Shown here: one piece after another, positions 1-10,532 of the stretch
Position numbering within the stretch: the first letter of the stretch is position 1
How the letters are laid out: the number at the start of each line of letters is the position of its first letter
Assembly: GCA_014871385.1 (NCBI GenBank)
Contig: CM026422.1
Coordinates: forward strand, 12,760,831 to 12,824,830
Source of the DNA: Ceratodon purpureus
Lineage: Eukaryota > Streptophyta > Bryopsida > Pseudoditrichales > Ditrichaceae
Length of the DNA stretch: 64,000 nucleotides
Direction of reading: 5' to 3'
Program-made: the position numbers and the translations under genes
The notes under the pieces: generated by a model
What the model was told of the DNA's origin: nothing
Seen by the model: only the letters and a program-made list of their open reading frames with translations
Databases searched by the model: none

Positions 1-107
1 ATAATCCTGAAGTTTGACAACCCATATTGCTAGAGTTGAAATTACAATCAACGGATTAATAATGTTTCTATATTACTGAGTCTTCACAACTCGTGTTATC
101 GATGCAG

Positions 108-501
108 TACGGGGCAAAAGTATATCTACACAGGCTCACACGATGGCTGTGTGTACATCTACGACCTGGTAATTCCCATTCCTTCATAAGTTCATATGAC
201 CCATCTTATTAAAAGCTTCATATGAAACTGGACTAATCGGTCACATTTTCTAGCACAGCTAACTCTCCATCTCTTGCACTAAAACTTTCTCCTTCTCTTG
301 GATGGCCAGGTAACTGGGAAGCAAGTGTCAAGGCTGAGTTACCACCGAGGCACAGTGCGTGACTGCAGCTGGCATCCAACGGAGCCAATGCTAGTCAGCA
401 GCTCCTGGGACGGAAACTTAGCCAAGTGGGAGCATCTTCATGGAGACAAGCCCAGAGTGGAAGTCCCACATGCAAACTATGAGGATTTTTTTGACGATTA
501 A
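108..501 (+). CDS. LEC14B-like WD40 repeat protein, C-terminal two exons (partial)
   Basis: This is the 3' end of a gene whose start lies left of the window. I place exons at 108-168 and 310-501, joined by a GT-AG intron; the acceptors read gatgcag and tggccag, and the reading phase is preserved. The first exon encodes a WD40 strand pair (TGQKYIYTGSHDGCVYIYDL). The second encodes a further repeat (VRDCSWHPTEPMLVSSSWDG followed by NLAKWE) and an acidic tail ending NYEDFFDD. The SSSWDG/KWE pattern and the order of these blocks match plant LEC14B proteins, relatives of the DCAF/WDR23 substrate receptors of CUL4-DDB1 ubiquitin ligases. That ligase role is family knowledge, not visible here. Identification is good; symbol withheld because only the end is present. 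Confidence 0.85.
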
Positions 502-1177
502 ACTAAGAATTAATCCAGACACTGTCAAATTCGGCTTCCACTGTGCCCTTCGAAATCATTGTGAGTTAAATCACCTCATTGCAGGTTGTTCAAGCACTTC
601 GGTGATTTGAGGGAGGTTCAAACCAGTATATAGCTGAGGTAGTGTCCCTCTTTTTTTTGTATAGAAAGAGTGAGTGAGCTTTATACCAAGATAGGCCATA
701 GTTTGAGTAGCTCGTGGTACTTGGGAGCATTTTTTCAAATGCCTCTTTCTGTATAGCTGTATGCTTATTGGGAAAATCTGTAGATTGCCTGGAGTGTAAA
801 GTCCAGTTTGTGAGGCCACTATCCAAGAGTATTGTTCCTCACTGATAGCCAAACTGTTAATGATTCTAAAACAGAAACTGATCGGCCGCTTTCGTTTGTG
901 GAAGATCAAATTATATTAACTTGAAACGCTCGTAATTCACGAGCTTTTGCTGTTTCAAGTACTTACAAAATGGAAGAAGTTTTTTTTTGGAACTGAAGTC
1001 ATTTTTTCTATGTAATTCAGTTGTATGATTCTGCAATCATTTAGGGACTAAGAGCAACTCAAAAAAAATGTGTTCGAGAGAAGTATTTTCATAATTCAAA
1101 AGTATTTTTGCACTAAAACTCATAAGCTGTCATTCCAAGATTTTGGAATAACGCTTTCTTGGAGAACTAATAGAGTA
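502..1177. other. 3' flank of the LEC14B-like gene, no second gene
   Basis: AT-rich sequence after the WD40 stop codon, probably 3' UTR and downstream spacer. It contains a perfect short hairpin, GCTCGT-aattc-ACGAGC, around 928-945. Its 824-1102 part recurs 17 kb away. Open frames on the minus strand here lack coding character. Confidence 0.5.
824..1102 (+). repeat. 279-bp segment duplicated at 18093-18370
   Basis: From caagagtattg to attcaaaagt this segment matches 18093-18370 in the same orientation, with only scattered substitutions and small indels (by eye well over 90 percent identical). The homology starts and stops abruptly at both ends. It lies just downstream of the LEC14B-like gene, so the distal copy may be a captured 3' UTR fragment. 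Alternatively both copies belong to one mobile element. Confidence 0.85.
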
Positions 1178-1615
1178 CAATCCACCCTCTATAAATGTTA
1201 CACCTATAAGTGTTAACCCTCTCTAAATGTTAACTTTCTTCTACTCCCCACATATTGCTCACTATGAATGTTAAATGTGTTAACTGTTAACAAAATGGTA
1301 CTCCCTTCTTTGTAGATTTGACTCTATAAATGTTAACAATTGAAATACAACCATAATATGGATGATAAAAACTATACATCCAGTTACATTCCTTGCTCTC
1401 TGCACATTACTTTATATTGAATAAATTTTTGATTGGATTTGCAATTTTATAAATGGTATTTTCTCACAAGGACTCTTCACAATTGCTTATATTTATAAAT
1501 GTTAAGATTTGGATGTTGTTCAAAAAATTAAATTTATAATTGTTAAATGTTGACACCTCTATAAATGTTAACTTTGATCCACTCCTCAGGGTTAACATTT
1601 ATAGAGAGTAGATTG
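1178..1615. mobile_element. Pogo-like MITE with TA target duplication
   Basis: Near-identical terminal inverted repeats begin CAATCCACCCTCTATAAATG on the left (1178) and, read inward from the right, CAATCTACTCTCTATAAATG (from 1615). The first 23 bases differ at two positions. TA dinucleotides flank both ends (1176-1177 and 1616-1617). The CTCTATAAATxxTA core resembles the termini of plant pogo/Tigger MITEs such as Emigrant and Lemi1. The 438-bp interior has no transposase and repeats the terminal core (ctataaatgttaac and variants) about eight times on both strands. Confidence 0.8.
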
Positions 1616-4139
1616 TATGAATAGAATGGGATGTAGGTTATGGCTTCATGATGCTGACAATGATTTGATGCACTTGAGATATTCACTAGCAACCAAGGTT
1701 CGTGAAGTTTCGGAGGTCATCCAACTACAATCCTCTTTTTCACAATATTATTTAGTAATTTATGTATGATATTTATGTGATACTTGCATGATACTCATGT
1801 AATACTTAGGTGAGATTTAAATTTTGAATCAGAAAAAATCCTAAACCTTTGAAATCACATTGGCATTTTCATTTGCATGACTTACAACTAACTGACGGAT
1901 CTCCCCCATCATTGCAACCTACCCTTGCTAAGCTCCGTTCAAGAGAAAAGATCCACCTCCGCACTCTAGGCCTTTTGCAGAAAGCCAATGCTGCATGATC
2001 CCATTCTCAATGGGATAACTCACATGATAGGTGACACTAAACCATTCATTTTATATGCTGTCCACTAGACCAATCCCAAAAAATGAAAATTTATGCAAGG
2101 TCTTCCACAAATACACACATTAGGGGAAATCTGGAGTCTCCAAAAGGCCTTTGGATTTCCCACATGCCTAAAAATTTGGCCCAGCCCGTGCACTTTATTC
2201 GCTGGCACCAATGGTGCCACGTGTTGCCAACAGTGAATTTCGTGGGTTTAGCCAATCGCTGCCAGTAACGGCGTGAAGAATGGTGTCATACCATTGGACA
2301 GTACGAGCAGTAATGACGCCGTCAACACTGTAGCTCCTGACGGTGTCAGCGGGTAGGATATCCACCAATCGAGATTACTTAGAGAGGCATGCGTGGGCAA
2401 CAAGTTCACCTACCTTACAAGGCCTTTTGGAGACCCTACATTTCAAGTAACGGTTACTTGAAAATGGAAAACTACTCACACATATATTTGTTGCGGATTC
2501 GGTGGATTGATCAAAATCTGTTTTGGATCCACAAGAGAGTATTCTACGTCAAAAATACAATATCTATACGACTAGCATTCTGAAACACACAAGGAAAGAG
2601 AAATAATTCGTTAATATTGATGATTTAAAAGCTGATACAAATATTGATGATTTAAGAGTTGTGGATGTGAACGATTCCTCAGCTCTGTCTTAGTCATTTC
2701 GATTACTGTTTCAAACTTTGAAGAATGGTACTCATAAGCAATGTGAAGCTGTGACACTAAAAATAAAGACCTCTAAATCCCCCTCTCACTCCCCTATACT
2801 CCGGCAGATACAAGCTCTCTCCCCGGTTATCAATCCCTTCAACGTGACTTGGTTCAGGCTTTTTGCCCTGGCGCAGCGGAGAAACCAGAGGACGATTCAA
2901 GAACCAAGGTACTCTCAAAGTGAACCCTATCACCGAGACTCATGCAGGTTTTACACACACCCCGGACAGAGTTACTGCTCACACAGTACTCACCAAAGTG
3001 CCTCAAAATGTGTCAAAGTCTTTACTCACAATTAAACTTCACACTGGCACTTTCAAGGCCACAACAATCACTGTTTCATCTAAGAATCTAGGAGCTCGTC
3101 TTCACACCTTGACTACCTAGTTCTCTACAGCAATCTTTGTTCCCTAACCCCCAAATGCCTGAGTCTATGACCACGGAAATAGACTTTGACTTTGGATGCT
3201 CTATTTTGCTACTATAAATAATGTAAAATATGGATTTTAATCTTTCCTTAGCTAGATACACATGTTATCTACAAGAAATAATTTTATCAAAATTAAATGT
3301 TTCAAACTGTAATTAATATGAATTTTCAAATCAAAACAAACAAAGAAAATTCATATCAAATATAGGTTATACTAAAAAATTATGAAATATTTACCATAGA
3401 TGAATATGACAACCAAAAACCTTATATTAGTTACCGTGCTCGAAAATTATGTTTTAATTCAAAAATATGATGAAAAAACCTAAAATCGTGGAAAATCAAG
3501 AAGTAGCCACGGTTATACCCCTTCATATTATACCAGCTATAAATCACTCAATTTTAGATATTTTTCAAAATTTTAAATTGGAATGGAAAATGTATTTTCC
3601 AAACTACATTTCATTAGTTTACCTCAACTGCAAAAAAGATCATCCCGATAGTCAAAATTGTGTTTCAGCTGTCTGTATCAAGGAATTTTTGAATATATAC
3701 ACGGTATTGATCTTTTTGACTTTAAGGAGGCACCAAAATTCATGAAATTATTATTTTGAGGATTTATTAATGAGATTAGATAGATTTCTCACAACTTTAT
3801 AACATGAAAAAAAAAATGGATGAAAATTTGTCATTTGGATGACAGTTATGGAACTTGGAAAAATGAAAACGACCAGTTTTTGGTGGTTTATGCGTTTAGG
3901 GGTTAAGTATTCTACCATCTGATCAGCCCACCCCTTGAAGTTGAAAACATCCGCCAATTTCATCTTGTTACTAACAGATTAACCTTCTCTTGATGACCAG
4001 TTACTGGTGGAAAACTAAGTACTCGGTTAACAAGTGTGTGGTCTGCGGTTGTGTTCCTTGTGTCCCCTCTACTACTTGTCCTCCATATCAGCCTCACCAA
4101 ATGCCTAGTTGGACGTGCTTGGTCAGCACATTTCCTGCC
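1616..4139. other. Gene-poor spacer
   Basis: No gene recognised. 1900-3120 is less AT-rich than its flanks and has several unrelated short open frames; none shows a domain or a consistent coding pattern. A solitary terminus of the TTAA family (TTTAGGGGTTAA) sits at 3895-3906 with no matching left end found, so a truncated copy may end there. Confidence 0.4.
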
Positions 4140-5075
4140 ACACTTAGCTATTTCTCAGATTTCAACCCTATTACAAAAATTGCACAAAAGTGATGGAAAG
4201 ATGTTATTGAAGTCAATTGTTTTTGCTAATATAGATTCTCAAATTGTTTTTTACAACTTAGAAAAGTTTTGTGCAAAATTGACACTTTAAAGTAATTGTA
4301 TGAGGGCTTCAAATCCAAGCAAATTGAATGCAATCATTCATAAAAGTGGCTAGAAATGAACAAAAAACTATCTAAAAATAAATTTTGAAGGAGTGGTGCC
4401 TTCTATATGTTTGAGAGGTATTCTAAAATAGTCAATTCATATACTCAATAATTGGTTTAGGGTTCTAAAAGTATCGCAAGGATGTTTTTTAAGAGGGTGA
4501 CTTTTGCGGTACTTTTCTATGAGTTTTTTTTCCACCGATTACTGTTTTTAAATTGGAAAAAAAATCCTCTAAAGACAATAGAGGGCACCAAATGAAGAAA
4601 ATAAGACTCTGGAGATCTACATTAAAAGATCGTGTTCAATTGAAACTTAACTCCTAAAATTCCAGACTCGTTTTTGCCAATATTCACTCCTAAAGTGCTG
4701 AAAATTTCAAAATAAATCCCTATCTTGATTTAATTTTTTTTTAAATGCTGAAATGTCAACCCCATAAAGATTTAGATTTATCATATTTACTTAAAATATC
4801 TTGCCTAAAAATATTAAAAATTCTAACTGTGGTAGCTTGCTGAAGTTCCTGCAACCTACTTTGGGTTTTGTGGTATTTTAGGGGTTAATTTGACCACTAC
4901 TTATCTATACATGTGAGATAATTCATGACACCCTAAGAAGTCACTAAAATGCTCAAAAACTACACCAAAACATGCTCAAAATCAGCTTTGAGCTTTGAAA
5001 AACAGTGCACACTTCATATTCACTTCCTAGTGATCATATGTTGCACTTTGTGGTCCACTTTATTGTGCTCCTCCC
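4140..5075 (+). repeat. Repeat R1, copy 1
   Basis: This block is present again in inverted orientation at 60065-61663. Shared landmarks include gtgatggaaagatgttattg near 4190, the gtacttttxxxxgagtttttttt stretch near 4510, and the terminus GGTCCACTTTATTGTGCTCC at 5052-5071. In copy 2 that last motif forms inverted termini at both ends, so R1 looks like a DNA transposon about 1.6 kb long. Copy 1 has lost or diverged at its left terminus and carries a shorter TTAA element (4647-4888) where copy 2 carries an 858-bp one. Confidence 0.75.
4647..4888. mobile_element. TTAA-family MITE, short form
   Basis: The element starts TTAACTCCTAAAATT and ends AATTTTAGGGGTTAA-like (TATTTTAGGGGTTAA). Its left and right halves match the two ends of the 1298-bp element at 46787-48084: shared tttttgccaat after the left end, and aaaaattctaactgtggtag plus tttgggttttgtgg before the right end. 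It therefore looks like an internal-deletion derivative of that longer form. It encodes nothing recognisable. Confidence 0.7.
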
Positions 5076-5282
5076 TAATTATATTGATATAAAATACAAA
5101 ATATTGATTCCAATGGTGAGAATGTTGGAGGAATCAATTGTAATCTTTTTTTTAATAAATTTTAATAGATATTGTAATTGGGTTCCAAATGAAACTTCAA
5201 CTCTTTTTTGGTCTGGAATTTTGGTAAGCACCCACAAAACATGGCTTTTTGTATCACTGCTTAACTTCTGAGAATACAATGA
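5076..5282. other. AT-rich spacer
   Basis: Follows the R1 terminus. No feature seen. Confidence 0.3.
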
Positions 5283-6112
5283 ATGAAAGCTTCCAACATT
5301 CATGAAAACTTACACAATATTGTTCTATTCTTAAAGTCTTCCGATGAATTGGCCTGCTCCATATACAGCTGCAAGCATAGAGCAGGGCTGGAGGGGTGCT
5401 TAGTAAATTCCAAGGCGGCTTGTGTAAACACTGGTGTGTCCTCCAGTACAAGCCTGGATCAGTCCCTCGAAGGTCCCTCCCTGCTGTCATTCGATGCAAC
5501 CGAGGAGAAGACATCTGTAACGTCGACATGCATCAAGATTGTGATGAAGAGTCTGGGGCGGTGTTAAACTGCCACTCGAACATCTCATTGGATGTGCAAA
5601 TGGCTGCTGAACTCCACAACTCCAACATGGGCCGGGAGTATCCACCGGAAGTCCAGTATGATGGAATCCTTTTATGAGTAACTGAAAATGATCATGCAGA
5701 ACATGAGCGAGGCAGAAAAGCAGTTCAGTAAGGAATTGCTGAACAAGGTGCGACATTGGAGCTCTCCACAACATACGATGCAGCTGCACACATATACTTG
5801 CTTCAGTTGAACATGCTGATGATCAGAAGCTCTTCTCTATGTCACTCAATTTTGCCCCATCAGCACATGGTTTAGGAAGAAAGTAGGTAACAGTAATGCT
5901 TGGTAAGCGAAGACGTGTTTTGAAGGTGCTCAAGTTTTTCTTTCTAATCATTTAGTTGATAAATTGTACATTCTGAACTTAATAGGTGATAGCTGTTGAG
6001 GCTAGGCTAGCAATAGCGGAGTTGGAGATTGATGATTTCCAAGTAGAAATGGAAATTGGTACGTTGCAGGATGGGCGGGAGGAGCTGGCTAATTTGATTT
6101 TCAAAATCAGTT
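5283..6112 (+). pseudogene. Decayed multi-exon coding remnant, coiled-coil-like
   Basis: The base composition is more coding-like than its flanks. Around 5665-5735 a frame reads ESFYE, then an in-frame TAA, then LKMIMQNMSEAEKQFSKELL. A donor-like site after AACAAG can be joined to an acceptor (cttaatag) near 5986, continuing VIAVEARLAIAELEIDDFQ. Such Glu/Leu/Lys-rich text is typical of a coiled coil. The in-frame stop and frame changes upstream argue for a dead fragment. I do not recognise the parent gene; a kinesin-type tail is one guess without proof. Confidence 0.3.
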
Positions 6113-7139
6113 GCTAGCTGTGGAGTGCTGCTCTGTGGTGCATGCAGAGGCCCGGAAGAGTCTTGTCTGTCGAACTGATCAATACGTAGTACGAGTTACT
6201 GAGGAACTCGACGGAGTGAGTACTCATGAACGGTACTCTGATGTGGCATTGTGACCCCTTCAATTAAGTTCTGAGCGGCTCTCACCTCAGGACTGTAAAT
6301 GTCCCTGGAAGCAACCTTTCTTTTCCTTGTGATTACAATCGTGAGAAGCCGTTGCCATGATCTACTATTTTGAATTTCATTTTGATCGTGAGGAGCTATG
6401 AGGAGCTATGAGGAGCTGTTAGACAATAGCTCCCCATTTTTTCAAATTGTTTTCAACATTCATTGAGAGGGAAAGTGAACAATTGCACCATGTCTTCATG
6501 AAACTGAGTTTTACGAGCCAAATCTACTCTTTGTCTCAGTGGGAGGAGGGAAGAGATCGTTCATTTGCTTCAAAAAAAAAAAAAAAAAAAAAAAAGAAGG
6601 GGGGAAGAGTAACATGGTCAAGGTGACCAGTTTAATCAGAATTTTGTTGGAGCTTGTGAATCTACTAATGTGGCCAAAGCTTAAGTACTGTACTTCAGGG
6701 GCAGCTTCATTGCCCCTGGACTCTAGAGTAAGAAAAAGTAAAATTTTAAGTTCAGACTTCTTTAAGAAATGAATATCTTTAAGTTTGAGTTTCATCCCAC
6801 ATTTTTAAATTGAAAATTGAGTTCATTGAGAGTTATGCATCAAATTTAATTTCAAAGTAAAATGAAATTTTAAATCTTGATTTTTATTTGAAGTTCATTT
6901 CTTGCCAAAGCTGCTCCTACAATATGGTATGCATGCTATGTTGTAAGGTGTAACTTATTCTCTAAAAAACTTGCATTTTTTGTATAGGATATAATTGAAA
7001 TCTATAATCAAAAGACTAATATCAAATTCTTAAATATAACAAATTTACTGAAATCAAGTGTATAGATGATAGCTTAGAAGTTAGTATACCATGATTGAGA
7101 AACAAATTAGTCAAAAGAATTAACCCTGGAAGGCAACAC
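6113..7139. other. Spacer with a 24-nt poly(A) run
   Basis: No gene. A run of 24 A lies at 6572-6595 directly after TTCATTTGCTTC. That string resembles the 3' end of the SINE at 56.3 kb (TTCATTTGCTCC then A), so a decayed retroposon tail is likely. The open frames reading through the homopolymer are artefacts. Confidence 0.45.
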
Positions 7140-7430
7140 ATTAGATTCCATTGTCCTGGCCATTGTTCATTCCATCTTAATTGAAAAACATTGACATGAA
7201 ATTTTAGATTGAAAGTTGTAGGTGCTTGAAAGACATTGACAGGCAATATTAGATTTGTAGACCGTACTGCCCATTCCACCTTGACTGAAAGACATTGACA
7301 GGCAATTCTAGATTTGTAGGTGTTGTTCATTCCATCTTGAATCTTGATTGAAAAACGTTGACATGCAATTATATTAGATTTGTAGGTGCTGTTCATTCCA
7401 TCTTGATTGAAAGACGTTAAGAGGCAATAA
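7140..7430. repeat. Degenerate tandem repeat, unit about 57 bp, about five copies
   Basis: The strings gacattgacaggcaat and ttgttcattccatcttga recur with variation. Repeat-to-repeat spacing is about 44, 57, 68 and 57 bases. The long minus-strand open frame across it merely reflects the repeat and has no recognisable domain. Confidence 0.75.
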
Positions 7431-7727
7431 ATTTATACAATTATTTTACGAAGCAAACTGCCTACTGAGCAATAGTCCCTTTGAGGAGGTGAAAAAAACC
7501 AAAAGTTTTATATAAACACAATTCTTTATTTCTTTACTGGGCCTCAAGAAAAAAAAGCAATGCTCCTTTGAGTGATTTTACCTTAAATAGGAATATATCC
7601 AATACTTTTTCTACTACCATTGAAATATTTTGTGCAAGTAACTTTCATAAGAAATTCTCTTAACAAAATAAAATAAAATGTGTCGTATTAGCATTATTAT
7701 AAACACATGTTCCTTTTACAATCTTAA

Positions 7728-8672
7728 TACCGTAGTTTAGAGTCAGCTTCGTCACCCCCTCGGTCGAGTAATTAATTTCATGTTTTGATGTCCAACATTA
7801 AAAAAAGTAATTTTTAGAATTTCAGCAACTTTCTTTTTTAATTTCTTAAAAATTCGTCTCAAAGCCATATTTAAATTTTTTACCAAAATATTCGTCTTCC
7901 ACATCTTTTTGGCATTGGATGACAATAGAGATGTGATTATAAAGTGAGAATGCTCTTTGCTTTATGCAAGTAGAGTGGAGTTGTGTCGAGCAGTCCATAT
8001 GGGAAATGTGAACTTTGAGGTGAAGCACTTAGTTAGTCTTCTTTTTTATAACACGCATAACTTTTGCATATAGTCTTCAAATGACATAAACTTTATTGGA
8101 GGTGAAAGATTACTTGATTTATAAAATTTTCTTAGACCAAACAATTTCCAAAAAGTAAATTTTCTATGCACAAATGACCTCCCAAAAACTGTTTTCAACC
8201 CATTCTATTTTTTAAAATCTTTACAAGGCTGCAATGATTTGTTCATATCTTTTGCATAAAGACTTATTTCAAAACAAAATTTTTTGGAGCTGGAAAAAGA
8301 ATCGATATATCAACTTTTCTTAGTTAAACACAATTCTATAAAACTTCATCTTCTATGCTCAATTGGACTCCAAAAATCTGTGTACAACACATTTGAGAAG
8401 CCTCACTTAGACTCTTGCTACTTCTTAACTCATATTCTTTGTAAACTAATGTGTGTGAGCTTGATTACAAAAAGAGCACATACTCTCCACTGTTATTTGC
8501 ACATCCTTCAAGTATAAGTAAATTTCTAGTGGGAAGTGAAATTTCTTTACATTCCGATAATTTTGAAAAATAATTGATATTATATTCGGCAAAAAATGCC
8601 AATAATTTTTAAAAATTTCCGACATCTATTTTTGGAATTAATTTATGCCGAAGCTGACCCTTCGATACGGTA
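7728..8672. mobile_element. Inverted-repeat element with TACCGTA termini
   Basis: The left end TACCGTA followed by GTCAGCTTCG at 7741-7751 is mirrored on the right by CGAAGCTGACCC and TACGGTA ending at 8672. Both ends also share a taattaattt block just inside. The TA at each outer end is consistent with a TA target. The 945-bp interior is AT-rich and non-coding. The element at 25264-25542 shares the TACCGTA terminus. Confidence 0.65.
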
Positions 8673-9245
8673 TCACATATTGTTTGACTACAAATGACGA
8701 CAATTTATTTCCCGAGGCCTAAGTAAAGGACGTTGCTAGCAAATTACAATTTATGTGATGCTGACTAAGCTTATTTGTGGCAGTGATGATGAGTATTACA
8801 GTTTTGTCTGAATAAAAATGACGACGAAATTATCCTATGAGCCCACGTTTCTATAATTTAGGCAACTATAAACTTTTCGAATTCCTTTGTGTATATCAAC
8901 GTAGGTCCAAATAGAAAAGACTCTGAAATCGTTTTAAGTTGTGCCCGTGCGACAATGTTATCTTTTATCTGACTTTTGTGGGAACTTTCAAGTTCAAGCT
9001 CTCAAATGAAAAGCCACCCCTCAAAGACGTCCACGGGACCAATTCACTTGAGAAGATATCGGCATACCTCAAAACCTAAACACTTCCATCTCCATTATTG
9101 TAGCTAAAAATCAGCCAATTCCTTACAATAAACAAGAAGCTACATTGTGCCTCTTTCTTTGCTCTATGTTCACTCTCTCTCTTTCATTTCAAATTCCTTG
9201 TTTGTCCTCTCTTTCTTTTATGTTTCCTAGTTTGCCTTGCTATTA
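8673..9245. other. Spacer, nothing recognised
   Basis: Contains a pyrimidine-rich ctctctcttt stretch near 9175-9225. No coding or mobile feature was identified. Confidence 0.3.
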
Positions 9246-9555
9246 TGGTAGAAGACCAAAAATGGCGCAAATTTTAGCCTGGTGAATCTAGTGCGAAGTT
9301 AGCAGTGCAAATAATTTTCATGCATGGGGAAACTAACTAAAAAGTTGGAGCAAGTGGAATCATCATTTTTGGATTCTTCTACAATTAGTTATGAATTTTG
9401 AAGATGGATTTATAGGTGTTTCTAAAATGGCGCACACCCTATAATGTTTTCTATCAGTACATGGTACTGTTGGGTGGAGAAGCTATTATGTACCTCTGAG
9501 GGAAGATGACTAGTGCGCCATTTTCGGCACTGCGCCATTTTTGGTTGTTCTACCA
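9246..9555. mobile_element. 310-bp MITE, TGGTAGAA termini, TA target
   Basis: The left end TGGTAGAAGACCAAAAATGG and the right end (read inward) TGGTAGAACAACCAAAAATG form an inverted pair of about 24 bases, both continuing into ggcgca. TA flanks each side (9244-9245, 9556-9557). A further AAAATGGCGCA occurs at 9426 and inverted at 9509, so the terminal box is repeated inside. No coding capacity. Confidence 0.8.
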
Positions 9556-10532
9556 TATCTCTCTCCCCATTTCCAAGACCTAGGTAAGTAACATCTTCTA
9601 ATCAATGCTACAGCAAATAGCGAGAATGGTTTTAGCAATCAAGTCTTAGCACTTCAAATTTCAATAATAGCAATCAAAGTTGCAATGCTTCCTCTGCCAG
9701 CTTCTGTTTACTAAACAGATAGAGAGGAGATGGTCTGCAAAGATAGAAGAGTTGCCGTGCAATTAGAGTGTGATAGAATAACCAATTTGATAACATTAGC
9801 ACTTACACTAACCCAACATACTCATCATACATGCTAGACCTACTCTCCTTTCATATGTTTGCGTCATCAGCATTAGGAGATATCTAATTGCAATGCAGGG
9901 CTTAGTTTGTGAGCAAGGTGGCCATGGATTTTTTTTACAGGTGATACCATTGCGTCGACCTTGCAAAGTGTTTCTTTCCATTTCACATCCTCTAGATTAC
10001 AAGGTTGATGTTTCTAGTAGTTATTAAAAAAGCAACAATTGGGTTCACTTGTAGAAGTTGGTGACTGAAGATATTCTGGAGTGAGGTTAGGGTTTAGTTC
10101 GGACGATGTGCATTTGGATGACGATGTGGGTAAGTGTTCTCAAACTGATGTGGGTAAGCGTATTGGAGCTTTTGAACGCTTGTTGACATTGCAATTGTGT
10201 GGGAGGAGGTGTTTGCAGGAACGTGAAAAGGAGGTGCTGGCTTGGGATATGAGCTGATCGTGTGATGTAGTTTGATCGGCTCAGGTATGTTTATGTCTTC
10301 TTCCTTACTGAGCTGCATTTGATGGGATGATTGGGATGTTGGATATGAGTGTTGAAGCTCTCGTCTTTGTTGCGTGCATTCTGTTTGATGCTGTGAGTTT
10401 GTGAGATGAGGAAGTGTGTATCAATGCTTTCATGGTCTGTTTCAGGATTGGATTGCAGGAGTTGTTTGCTGCTGGTCTCGGAAGCATTTGTTGTTGGTGA
10501 ATTATCTGAAGTGTCAGGCCGCAGTTGCAGCA
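9556..10532 (+). promoter_or_regulatory. Upstream and 5' leader region of the F-box gene
   Basis: No separate gene. A polypyrimidine/AG acceptor (ctgtttcag, ending at 10445) lies shortly before the F-box start codon, so the leader probably contains an intron. Open frames on the minus strand at 10.1-10.9 kb are antisense to this region and to the F-box gene. Confidence 0.4.
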
